A DNA stretch of 62,000 nucleotides, taken from the NCBI GenBank assembly GCA_905221605.1, contig CAJNDS010000413.1:1-62000 (forward strand), in the 5' to 3' direction. Positions within the stretch are counted from its first letter, which is position 1, and every line of letters begins with the position of its first letter. This stretch comes from Symbiodinium natans. Taxonomy: Eukaryota; Sar; Dinophyceae; Suessiales; Symbiodiniaceae. Under the pieces are notes generated by a model. It was not told where the DNA came from and searched no databases. It was given only the letters and a program-made list of their open reading frames with translations. The position numbers were made by a program, and so were the translations under genes. Below, one piece after another: positions 28,293 to 37,985 of this stretch.

Positions 28293-28399
28293 ATATGGGT
28301 AGGGCGGGGGATGTTGAACATCCTTTTGAACAGTCGGGTTGGATTGCTATGCGGGCTATGCGCCCTCGGTCGGCCAGGAGACGCAAAGGAGCCATGCTG

Positions 28400-29054
28400 C
28401 CAATTCTTCTTGTTTGGGGGCTTAGGGGGTTTATCTCACGTTTTAGTCTTTAGGCTCTAAATGAGCAGAGAAGCATAACTCACAGGAACTCGCCTATCAG
28501 CTTGACCTAACTGACCTTGCCAAGACTTCTTGGCTCGAGGGGTCAGAAGAGACCGCAGTTCGAGGGTTTCCTGCTGCTCAACACCGAGCCTTCTGCGGCT
28601 CACGTTACAGCCTGTTTTCGCTGGCTTGTGCAGCTTCTTGCCCTTGCCGTTGATATTGCTTTGCTCTCTTCTGACGACGCGCCCTGTGTCTGGCTTGTAC
28701 GGGGCCGAGGCACGGGCCAAATCTAAAAGAAGTGCTGCCAGTGCCTGCCAAAGCTACTGTACGCTATTTTCTGTCCACTTGGCACCTCCCCAGCTCTGAG
28801 ATTTTGTTGGGGCTTGAGGCTGCAGCGTGCTTTAGGCTTCTTGCTTTGCAGGGCGCCGACAGGTGCTTAGTGTTCCGCAAGCACGGCAAAGCGATGCCCC
28901 AACCCTTCCCTAAGGCTTTCATGGGCACGCACCTACGTTCAAGAGCTGCAAGCTGCTTGCAGCGCAGAAACTTGTACATGAAGGTGGTGCTGAACTTGTT
29001 GCTAGGAAAGAAAGGCCTGTCCGGGAGCATGCGATGTTAGACCTCCAGAAACTG
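28400..29054 (+). other. Possible plus-strand coding sequence, unidentified
   Basis: A plus-strand frame ending at 29040 (for example RSRAASCLQRRNLYMKVV) is protein-like but matches no family known to me. It could belong to the unidentified plus-strand gene beginning at about 29391. Confidence 0.25.
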
Positions 29055-29185
29055 TATGTAGGGTTTAGGGTTTAGGGTTTAGGGTTTAGGGTTTAGGGTT
29101 TAGGGTTTAGGGTTTAGGGTTTAGGGTTTAGGGTTTGGGGTTTGGGGTTTGGGGTTTAGGGTTTAGGGTTTAGGGTTTGGGGTTG
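29055..29185. repeat. TTTAGGG array with TTTGGGG units
   Basis: About 18 units, mostly perfect. With the CCCTAAA array at 29281-29345 it brackets a 95-bp island. Confidence 0.95.
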
Positions 29186-29280
29186 CAGAAGCCCGGCTCA
29201 CCAAGGTGAGGAGCAGAGTGGGCCTCAGGGGATGGCTGGCGTCCATGTTGCAGATGGACATGGCCTTAGGAAGTGGCTTC

Positions 29281-29375
29281 GGACCCTAAACCCTAAACCC
29301 TAAACCCTAAACCCTAAACCCTAAACCCTAAACCCTAAACCCTAAACCGGTTTAGGGTTTCGCGTTTAGGGTTGG
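29281..29375. repeat. CCCTAAA array with a short inverted tail
   Basis: Nine perfect CCCTAAA units run into CGGTTTAGGG, so the array ends in a small inverted repeat of itself 15 bp before an exon. Confidence 0.9.
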
Positions 29376-29390
29376 TGTGCCTGATCCCAG

Positions 29391-30484
29391 CTGCCACCCA
29401 GTCACGTACCCGGATTCACGAGCGACGTTGTGCACCCTCGGGACGCGGGCAATGCAGCAGATTCCAATGGAGCGAGCACGTGCCGTATGAGTCCGATGTC
29501 GCTGCACGGGCTAAGGGCCTTACCGCTTGAGAACCGACCGCATGAGTTGCTCCTGATCTTCTTTGGGCCCAAAACCAAACGGGCCGAAGAGCCTGCGCAG
29601 GGAAAGAGGTGCAGATGACTCAGACAGGCCATGCTTGTGGATGTTCACCGAGATTCCTGTGTCTCATCTTCGTGTTGTTGGAGATGATCTTATCAGCAAG
29701 AAAGCTGAGGACAGGCCAGACTTTCCACACAAAGTACACCGAGGAAGAGGTCAGTCCTATCCTTGGCATGGCCATGGCGAAGCAACAAGAAATGGGGGTT
29801 AACGATTAGGGGGAAACTTCTGGGGGTCAATTAAGGGGATCCTACTATGTAGGGTGTCTATTGAAGGGGCCCCCCTATTTTCGTAAACCCCCACAAGAAC
29901 TACCACAAAGGCGGCAGTGCTGCCCGGCTTCAGGCCAATAAGCCACAGGACGTCCTTTGTGCTGTGTGTCTCTGCCGCCGAGGTTCCGGCAATCTGATCG
30001 GGCGGTTTAGGGTTTAGGGTTTAGGGTTTAGGGTTTTTTTTCGCTCCCGCATAGCTGGCCGAACCGCAGGCAGGGTGATTTTGGTGGTCTGTTCGGAGAA
30101 AAATGGGTGGCCCGACTGGAGGACCTACAAAACAGGGTTTAGGGTTTAGGGTTTAGGGTTTAGGGTTTAGGGTTTAGGGTTTAGGGTTTAGGGTTTAGGG
30201 TTTAGGGTTTAGGGTTTAGGGTTTAGGGCACTTTTTGCTTGGCTTGTGGGCCGCCTTTGGCCCCCGAAGGCGCAGGGATCTGGCGACATGAAGCTTTGCA
30301 CGTTTCGGCGATCACGCTACGCGAGGAAGCTTCTAGCTCCGGGAGCTAGGGGTTAGGGTTTAGGGTTTAGGGTTTAGGGTTTAGGGTGCAGTACTACAGA
30401 AGTTGCAGACCTGGGTTTGCTTCACTAACGTTAAGAGAGGAAGTGCCGAAGGAGGTTTCCACAGCCTGCTTGGACAATGAATAG
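29391..30484 (+). CDS. Unidentified multi-exon gene with telomere-like introns (partial model)
   Basis: I do not recognise the protein. Plus-strand exons: 29391-29608 (CCCAG acceptor, AG|GT donor, 72 codons, peptides DAGNAADSNGASTCRMSPM and ENRPHELLLIFFGPKTKR), 30074-30135 (GGCAG|G ... AACAG|GGTTTAGGG, GLFGEKWVARLEDLQN), 30276 to about 30345 (GCGCAG|G, KLCTFRRSRYARKLLAPG) and about 30392-30484 (LTLREEVPKEVSTACLDNE, TAG stop). A further exon near 29710-29800 (QTFHTKYTEEE before a GT) is likely but its borders are unsure, so the joined frame is not proven. Introns contain TTTAGGG arrays (30003-30037, 30136-30228, 30350-30387) and a palindromic element at 29798-29888. Confidence 0.45.
29798..29888. 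mobile_element. MITE-like palindromic element, GTTTACG...CGTAAAC family
   Basis: Begins GTTAACGATTAGGGGG and ends CCCCCCTATTTTCGTAAAC, about 91 bp, with the shared inner GGGGATCCTACTATG. It lies in an intron of the plus-strand gene. Confidence 0.55.
30136..30228. repeat. TTTAGGG array at an intron start
   Basis: About 13 perfect heptamers begin directly at the end of the plus-strand exon 30074-30135 (AACAG|GGTTTAGGG). Confidence 0.95.
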
Positions 30485-32820
30485 TCGAACCTCCGCATGT
30501 TCAGAAGAATCATTCAGCAAGCCGCCTCGGAAAACAACTAGATTGGACTTTTTGCCAGTGCCTTCAACCCCGGAAAGGTTCAAATCAGGCCCAAAAAAGC
30601 CCCTAAGCCAGGGGCAACAGCATCACATGCCTGATGTCCAACCAGTATGCCATCTCTGCGTTGGGCCAAAGTCAACTTCGCATGTGGAAGGCTTTGGGTC
30701 CTGCGCGCTGCCAGCTGGACAGCGCCCTTTTTTCGGGCTAGTGAGTGGTACTTCAGGCTAATCCACGCGTCCGGCTCCAAAGCAACATGCTCAATTTTTA
30801 CACCAAGCACCTTGCAGCATCTAGGGATATTTGGGAAGGTTTTATTCAGCAAACGAAGCGCCCGCAAGACCGCCTGAAACCCCATCGTCGGCCCCTCTGG
30901 GCGCCTGAAGCGCCTGCACCAAGCGCAGCACGGCGACGAGCCCAGCTGCCGAACCGAGAAAGCGGCAAGCGCCACTCCTGCAATGCCGCCCTCAGAAGGG
31001 GCCCAACGCCCAGCGATTCCGATCTTCATTTGCTGGATTGTGCACTTGCGCATGTACATCTCCATTACTTTCCGTAGCTCTCTCTCTCCTTCTTCTCCTT
31101 CTTCTTCTACTTCTCTGAGGGCTTGGGGGTGAACCCCACTCTCTTCCTTCCTTGAGAAAATTGTTTTTTGGCTGAATCATTAAGGGCGCTCCTGTTGCTT
31201 CTCAATGGCTCATAAAGCTGGAGGGCAAACCTTAAAGCTAGCAGCTAGCACTACGCACATTGCTCGAGCGTGGGAGCCTCCACCAGGAGATGGGCAGGAA
31301 GAGACGCTCGATCTTGAAGCCCGTGAGGGAGCTTCCTCTCGGAAAAAACTCGCGAGGCGGGCGTCGAAAGCTTCATGCATTCTGCTCGGCTCAGGGGCAA
31401 CACCGTGTTCTACTCTGCAGCGACACCCTGACCCCTGACCCCTGAACCCTAAACCCTGAACCCTAAACCCTAATCCCTGAGAATGTACAACGCTCAGCCG
31501 AACCGCAGCAAAGAAGCCGTTCCAGGCGCTTACTCCAGCCAAGCTCTCGCCACGACGAGCTATGAAGGTCCCCTTGGAAAGCAAAGGCGTCGCACTGCAC
31601 CACTGGTACTTAGGATTTCGGGTTTAGGGTACTCTTCCCAGGATTACTGAACCCTTCACTATTAGCTTCAGAACCCCCCCAAAAGATGTAGAACATTATT
31701 CCTCACAAGGGCAATATAGGGAGTATGACTCTGTGTTTTTTGGGGTTCTTATAAGCAAATAGTAGCCCTCAACCCTCAACCTGGAGGACAAAGAAGGCCT
31801 CATAGAGGGGCGAATCGAAGAGCTGGCCCAAGTTGCTCAACAGGAGGTCCTGTGAAGGTGCCTGTACCTTGTTGGACCTCTCTTGCTTGGCTCAAGATTG
31901 TTTCTGACGATAGCACAGGCAGTATGTTGAGGTTCATATAACCCAAAGTTCGAGAAGGCAAATGCAAGAAACGCAAGACGGTAGTCATGGCAGTGGCGAC
32001 AGTACCCTCACCCGCAGCAATTCAAACGGCAGCAGCAAACATAGCAGGAGATGCACAGGCAGCTCAGCTAGCAGCATGCAGAATCTAGCAGAACCAACAT
32101 CGCCTATACCCCCTCGCCCATCAGGTCCGCGGAGGCATAGAAGCGCAAGGTCATGGCTCGAGCAGCCTCCTGGCACCGTGTAGCACATTCCCCTACACAC
32201 AGACATACTACGATTGGGTACCTGCTGCTACGATTACGTGATTCCCTGCGATGCCGCACCATTGCAGGGTGAAGGGCCCACTGCTCTCCAGCACAGCAGT
32301 CGCGCCTTGTCGAGATCTTGAACTTCGATGTCCTCTTCCTAGGCAGGTCAGATGGATTGTAATGACTTCCTCAATCTCAGAGGCCTTGAGGCCCCTTTTG
32401 AACAACTAGTCTATCCCCCCCTCCCCCCCGCCCAGAATGAACGGTAGGCCATCATTCTGGGCTAGTTGGAGGTCCAAATAAAACCGTTTACTATGCTGCC
32501 ATATAGATGGCCATCCCACTGCTATGGGCAACGACTCTGCAAAACACTAAGCCCTGAGCAGCCCTAAACCCTTTTTACCGGTAGCTGCAAGTTGGGAGTT
32601 GGAGGTAGTTCGAACCCTAAACCCTAAACCCCAAACCCCAAACCTAACCCTCCATGTGGCCTCCTGCTCCGGGAAGGCCAGAAACGCCATAGCAGGACTT
32701 CCTTGCATCGGTCTGAACTCGCCACGGGAATGTACTACGTACCCTGGTTACGCAGACAGACTTGCTTGTACCTCATTGGCTGAGAGACTTGACAAGGAGC
32801 CCTGCTTTCAGCTGCAAGGT
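30485..32820. other. Spacer with unrecognised ORFs
   Basis: A 161-codon ATG-started frame on the minus strand (30580-31065) and a 110-codon frame on the plus strand (30745-31077) overlap antisense; neither resembles a known family and at most one is real. 31670-31760 is a degenerate TTAAGAACCC-family palindrome. Short telomere-like runs lie at 31435-31480 and 32612-32650. The plus-strand frame 32599-33045 is antisense to the acetyltransferase. Confidence 0.3.
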
Positions 32821-34434
32821 TTAATGGGGTCTGAGCTCAAGGTTGAGCTCAGCGCGACAGGAGCGTTTCAACTTGTTATGCAAGCGTCGGTGGGAGGCAT
32901 GGACAAAGCCGCGCTTGGCATAAAGAGACTTCGCCTTGACGTTGTCAGCATTGACCTTGCGCTTGCACGTTTCGACACTTACACTTCCACGTGGCTGGCA
33001 AGATCTGCTTGTAGGCAACTGTCCGAAGTCCTGTCTCGAGTCTAGATGCACATGGCTCATGCTAAGTTTGGGCGGGGATCGACAACAAAACGACGATTAG
33101 GATGTTTTGAAGGTTTGGGTTTCTTGAAGACCCCATTGCTTCAGGTTTATAGAAGTTTCCGGCCCGGCGTGTCTGGTTCACAGTGTGGGGTAAAGATTGA
33201 TTGTGCCGGCCAGGCACGAAGATCAAGATGCATGAAGATGAACGGGTTTAGGGTTTAGGGTTTAGGGTTTAGGGTTTAGGGTTTAGGGTCACCATGAATC
33301 TCGCCATGTCGAACAACGCATGCGCATATCGATGACTTGTCTTGACGGGCAGCCGTCAGATAGAGAAACTTCGCCCCTCTCGCTTCGCAGGCGTCCTCCG
33401 TAGGTGAAGAGCAGGCATCAGGGCATCGATAGGGAGGGTTTAGGTTTTAGGGTTTAGGTTTTAGGGTTTAGGTTTTAGGGTTCAGGGCTTCGGGTTTAGG
33501 GTACCCTAAACCCTAAACCCTAAACCCTAAACCCGAAACCATTAGGGTTCAGGGCTTTGGGTTTTGGGAGGGTTTAGGGCTTCATTGAGGCTGAACCTCA
33601 ATGCGCTGCGCGAAGCATCGGCTCCTCGATCTGCTGTGTCAGGGCCTTCCCAACGCCGCATCCCTGGTACTCTTCATCGACGCGCCTGGGCACCGACTCT
33701 AGGAATGCTCTGCTCACTGGCTTGCAGAGCTTGTATGAGTTTATAACATCTGAGCATGTTGCCGAATCACAGCTGAAAAGCGCTGCAAAGCACGAGGGGA
33801 CAATCAATCAGTCGCCCCACGGAGCTCAAGATCTTCCATCTCATGGACGTGCGCTGATAAATCTTCACAGGCGGCAGGTTGTTCAAATTGCAAACTGTGC
33901 CTGGGTAATTCCCTAAGTGGTTGCGCAAACCTGGCCCTTGCAATGAGGGAAGTGCGGCATGCAGCCCAGCCGCAGATCGAAGATGTAGGCCACCTTGCAC
34001 ATGTTGCCATGCACCTGTGCCGTCTTCAAGGCGGCGCAGCCCACTGCGACGATGCGCCCGCCTGAAGAAAGGGCTGAGATCGGCTGTGGGCTTGAAAGGA
34101 AGCCCCACATTGTCGTTGCTGCATGCGCTCTGCAGATTCTAGGTTCAAGGCCATAACAGCAAGCACTGCTCCACGCATCCACTCCCAGGATTCCAGAGGC
34201 ACTACACTACCAGCGCTCAATTCTGACGAGCACCCAAACTGCCCACCTCCAGAGCGATCTTCCGCCAAACGAATGATGTGGTCCTGCTCACGAAACCAAC
34301 GCTGAAACGATAAACCATGACTCATCATGCAGCATGAGGACTGTTTCTACCGAACCCTGTGATTCACAGAATTCGGCCAAAGCGATTTGACCATCCTCGT
34401 ACTGCCGAGGCTTTGCATCAAAAGTGAGGAAATG
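32821..34434 (-). CDS. GNAT-family N-acetyltransferase, six-exon gene
   Basis: Predicted to transfer acetyl from acetyl-CoA to an amine; the substrate is unknown. Minus-strand exons: 34434-34357 (FDAKPRQYEDGQIALAEF), 34283-34247 (DHIIRLAEDRSG), 34061-33971 (IVAVGCAALKTAQVHG, KVAYIFDL), 33685-33625 (VDEEYQGCGVGKALTQQ), 33395-33354 (ARGAKFLYLT) and 32955-32821 (NADNVKAKSLYAKRGF, TAA stop). They join in frame to about 147 residues, the usual GNAT size. The acetyl-CoA loop QGCGVG (Q/R-x-x-G-x-G/A) follows strand 4, and the motif B pattern N-x(6)-LY-x(2)-GF is present. Acceptors are all AG; donors are GG, GT, GC, GA, GC in order, so most introns are non-canonical. The first exon may not hold the true start, which was not found. 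Introns hold telomere-like repeats at 33244-33290 and 33437-33590. Confidence 0.75.
33244..33290. repeat. TTTAGGG array in an acetyltransferase intron
   Basis: Six or seven perfect heptamers inside the last intron (33353-32956). Confidence 0.9.
33437..33590. repeat. Mixed TTTAGGG and CCCTAAA runs in an acetyltransferase intron
   Basis: GGTTTAGGTTTTAGGG units followed by CCCTAAA units and again TTTAGGG-like units, all within the intron 33624-33396. The orientations switch within 150 bp, giving inverted repeats. Confidence 0.85.
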
Positions 34435-37180
34435 CTGAAAGCCAGCTCGAATGAAGATGCGCGTGAACCTCTGCAGCCACGGAAAACGTGAACCTGAGAT
34501 GCCGCTCTGCTGGCAAGCACCCAAAGAAATGAAACCGCACGGAATCAGCCAAGGTACCCTGCATGGCACGCATCTCCAGAGCCTTACAGGCCCCAGTTCG
34601 CGTGTGACAAAATGCCAATGCAGGGCAGCATGCATGAATTGACTAGAACCATGGACCATGAGCGCTCAAATCCTGATGCAACCCTGCTCGACCCCCCTTC
34701 CTGCCTTGCATGCTTCGTCATCACTGTGCTGGTAGTCCCTGTAGACAAGTTCCTGAGGAACACGTCAATCAGTCATCGTTGTTTTCGAAAAAAAGGCACA
34801 TGCTTCACCTCCGCCAAGTAGACTAACTGACTAACTCATGCAGCAGCAGCAGCAGACAACGATGCCGCAATTCCCTCAATTCTGCAAAGGCTCAGGGGCG
34901 AGGAGGGCGCGCCCGGCCATTGCGAGGCTCTGAGGGACAATGCTGGACAACGCCGGAGCTTCTCAGTGGTGGCTGGATGACACACATGCGCTCGTAGAAA
35001 ACCCCCGAGTGGCTGAGTACGTTGTCATTCTGCTGCTTAAGGTTATGCTGTCCACAACTCTAACATACTCTAACAGGAGCCGATGCTGGCCCGGTCCTTT
35101 TCCGAAACAACACACTGCACCCGCTAGGCCCAAGCCCATGTGAGATTGGGGATTGGGCGAAATTTACGGGTCGTTCTTGACAGGATTGCGCTCTGTATGG
35201 CTTAGCGCCCAAATAGGCCCATTATTTAGATGACCGCCCAGCTGTGCCAAGAAAGGTTGCGGCATGGAGTTGTCGAGCAGCGACTTGCAACATCTGTTTC
35301 AGCGACTTGCAACATCTGTTTCAGCGACTTGCAACATATGTTTCAACCACCTGCTGTCAACTTGTAACTTTTGCTAGGCTAGATCAAGACTCACGGACCG
35401 AGCCCTGCATGAGTTGGCGACTTTTCCGTGCTTGGTAAAGTGCCTAAACCCTAAACCCTAAGCCCTTAGCTACTTCTGCTAGGCTAGACATGCCAGCCCC
35501 ACCTTGGAGAAGGGCTGCAATGGGCAGCCTTTCCTGCAACCACGAAAGGCGGGGCTTTCAAAAGCACGCAAGCGGAAGGCCCCTGAAACGTTTAGGGCTA
35601 GGGTTTTATTTTTGCCACCCGACTAGCCAGGGGTTTAGGGTTGATAAGGGTTTAGGGCAGTGTCACGTCGTGAAAGGTGTCACATGTAAGTTTTCGCAGC
35701 GTTGGCCCTGGGTCATGCAGCACTTGAGACGTAGCATGTATCCGAGCTGCCTTCCCAGCTTGGAAAACGGCACTTCTTTCCAAACCTGGCAGGGGACCCT
35801 GCAGCCTTCGACCCCTGTACTCCACCGCATAGGCTGAATTCGCTGAGAATAGTGTTACATGACAGTGCACGAATGGTAGGCAAAAGACGAACAAAGGCAC
35901 CTGCAGGTCGTCTACGCAAATCGACTCTTGCTATGACTTCTTGCGCAGACGCCACATTTCAACGATTTGACACGTCGTCCTTGCAAGGGCTCTTGCAGGA
36001 TGTTCAGGCGTCGGCTCGGGGCCATCACTAGCAAACGACAGAACCGATGTTTCTGAGCTCAGTTGCAGTCTCAAACCCCACGCTGCAGCCTTCTTGTCCG
36101 CCGCGAAGGTCACAACGACTGACCTCTTCCTGCGGAGAGCAGCTCGGGCACAAGCAGGATGCAAGTGTGGACATCCCTTGCAAAGACGCTTTTTTGGGAG
36201 CATGTTGGGTTCGAAAATGCAATCTCTAGTTTGGCCTTCGCCGCGCAAGGATGTACCGCAAGGTTTTTTTTTACTCTCAAGGTTAAGCAGATGCTGCAAC
36301 ATGCAACTTCTTGCAGACCAAAGCGCTTGTCATCAATCTTCGTGACATAGACCTCAGTGAGTTCAGCCCATCAAATTCTCCGTATAATGTTTTCCAACCT
36401 ACCCGCAAAAAAAAATGAACGTTGGCCCGACTCTCGATCAGCTTCGTTTCGCCTGTAGCCTTGGGGTTTGATCAAGTCTCGCGCTCGCCAGATATGCCTT
36501 GCGTGGCTTGAGCTCATCTCAGCCTGTCATTTGCCCTGTAGGGTTTAGGGTTTAGGGTGACTCCTGTGGTGGTTGGTTGATCCGCGTCAGCCTAGCCTTT
36601 TCTCCAAACGCCTCCAGCCTGCCACTGCACGGCAACAGCCCATGGCCTGCGCCATTGGCTATGCCCAGGGCGCATGTGAGATGGGTCTAAGCTTGCAGCA
36701 ATGCTGATCGAACATGTGAATTAGCTTGCCCCAAGACACCAAGGCAACCTTGCGACCTGACCTTCAACATGCGAAAATAGCAAGTTCGGATGTCTGCATC
36801 ATGAGTACAGTGATGAGACCATTCGAAAGTTCTGCATAGTGGAACCTGAAGACAGCTCAGCTTACTCTGATCACTCGGGGCCCATGAACACCTTGAAGCA
36901 CTGACCGTCTTGCTCCAGAGGGGAAACCATGTCCCTGTGTCTGTCCCCAGATTTGCAAGCGCTTGCGCTACATCAGGTGAGTATTGCCCAGGTGCACCTT
37001 GATTAAATAACCCGTCGGAGCACTGCTTTTGCAGCTCGACGAGAGCAAGCGAGAAGGGCGTGGCAGGAGTATTGCGCCCGAGATTGGACTTGTACAGTGC
37101 GCCGAAATGGGAGGACATTCACTTCTGAATATTTTAAACAAACTTGAACATCTGATAATACGACAAATCATAGAACATGA
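34435..37180. other. Spacer with unrecognised ORFs
   Basis: Minus-strand frames at 35931-36302 (ends RTTCQIVEMWRLRKKS) and 36687-37118 (143 codons from ATG) read like protein but match no family I know. 35604-35627 holds a T-tract plus GCCACCCGACTAGC module between TTTAGGG units. Three direct copies of CAGCGACTTGCAACATCTGT lie at about 35278-35340. Confidence 0.3.
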
Positions 37181-37194
37181 TATATTGATATGCT

Positions 37195-37250
37195 GATATG
37201 TCTATATATATATATGTATATAGATATATGTATATATATATGTATATATA
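37195..37250. repeat. TA-rich microsatellite at a LINE 3' end
   Basis: (TATATG/TATA)n directly abuts the 3' end of the truncated LINE tail, as LINE insertions often end in short tandem repeats. Confidence 0.8.
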
Positions 37251-37510
37251 GCAGCATGAGTCCTGAAACAACCGTCTTGCGGTCAGTATTTACAAAGTGA
37301 AACAAAACGATATCGACATATATACTCAAACTGAGAAGGTAAGCCACCTCACATCATAGATTCCAGCCTTCCAGCAGAGAACGCTGGGCTTGGCACACGC
37401 CAGCCACAAAGTGCATGTGGGCTGACATAAGGCCTACAGTGTTACACGGATGTTGCGGTGAGAAGAGCAAACGCAAAAACGCGTCGTCAGGCAGCTGCTC
37501 AACAGACACG
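37251..37510 (-). mobile_element. 5'-truncated LINE tail
   Basis: About 260 bp resembles the last coding and 3' untranslated part of the larger LINE just upstream. The frame ends VCQAQRSLLEGWNL here and VCQAQRSLLDGLSV there, and both copies end at the same point (GACTCATGCTGC versus GACTCGTGCTGC on the minus strand). Similarity stops near 37510. It is a second, dead insertion of the same family, or a partial tandem duplication. Confidence 0.6.
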
Positions 37511-37985
37511 TGGGAGCGGTGCGTCCATGCCCGTCGCCTCGGTACAAGGAGCAAAAGCGCAGCGCGTGAACAAGACTCCACGCCGCAGCTCGACTTTCAT
37601 CAACATACGAAACAATGATGTTCGGGGCCTTTATCGCACTGCCTGGCTGCCTGGTGCATGTGTTTCGCTTGCAGCCGCGTGTCAGTGCGGAGATGTGACG
37701 TCAGCAGCACGAGTCCTCAAGCAACCGTCCAGCGGTCAGCGACTAACTACCAAGTGAAACAAATGTACAGATCGCGATGTACAACGAAACATAACTCAAA
37801 CTAACAGCGTTCAGAATTACACGCTCAGACCGTCCAGCAGGGAACGCTGGGCTTGACACACGGCTGCCACAAAGCTCAAGTGGGCAGACATGAGACTAAT
37901 GGAGTTGCGCCGGTCATGCGGCGTAAAGAGCAGCTGCAAGAAGGCAGCGTCAGCAAACTGCTCAACTCCATGCACACCTGCCGCT

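Noticed and set aside
31880-31898. Third possible spliced-leader remnant (TTGGCTCAAG)
   Set aside because: Only 10 bases match and the preceding bases do not; one such match is expected by chance at about this sequence length.
32599-33045. 148-codon plus-strand ORF
   Set aside because: It starts in telomere-like repeat and is antisense to the last acetyltransferase exon.
34080-34170. Apparent similarity of a minus-strand frame to the LINE tail (RICRAHAAT versus RICRAYAAM)
   Set aside because: The surrounding DNA does not align, and the stretch lies in an intron of the acetyltransferase.
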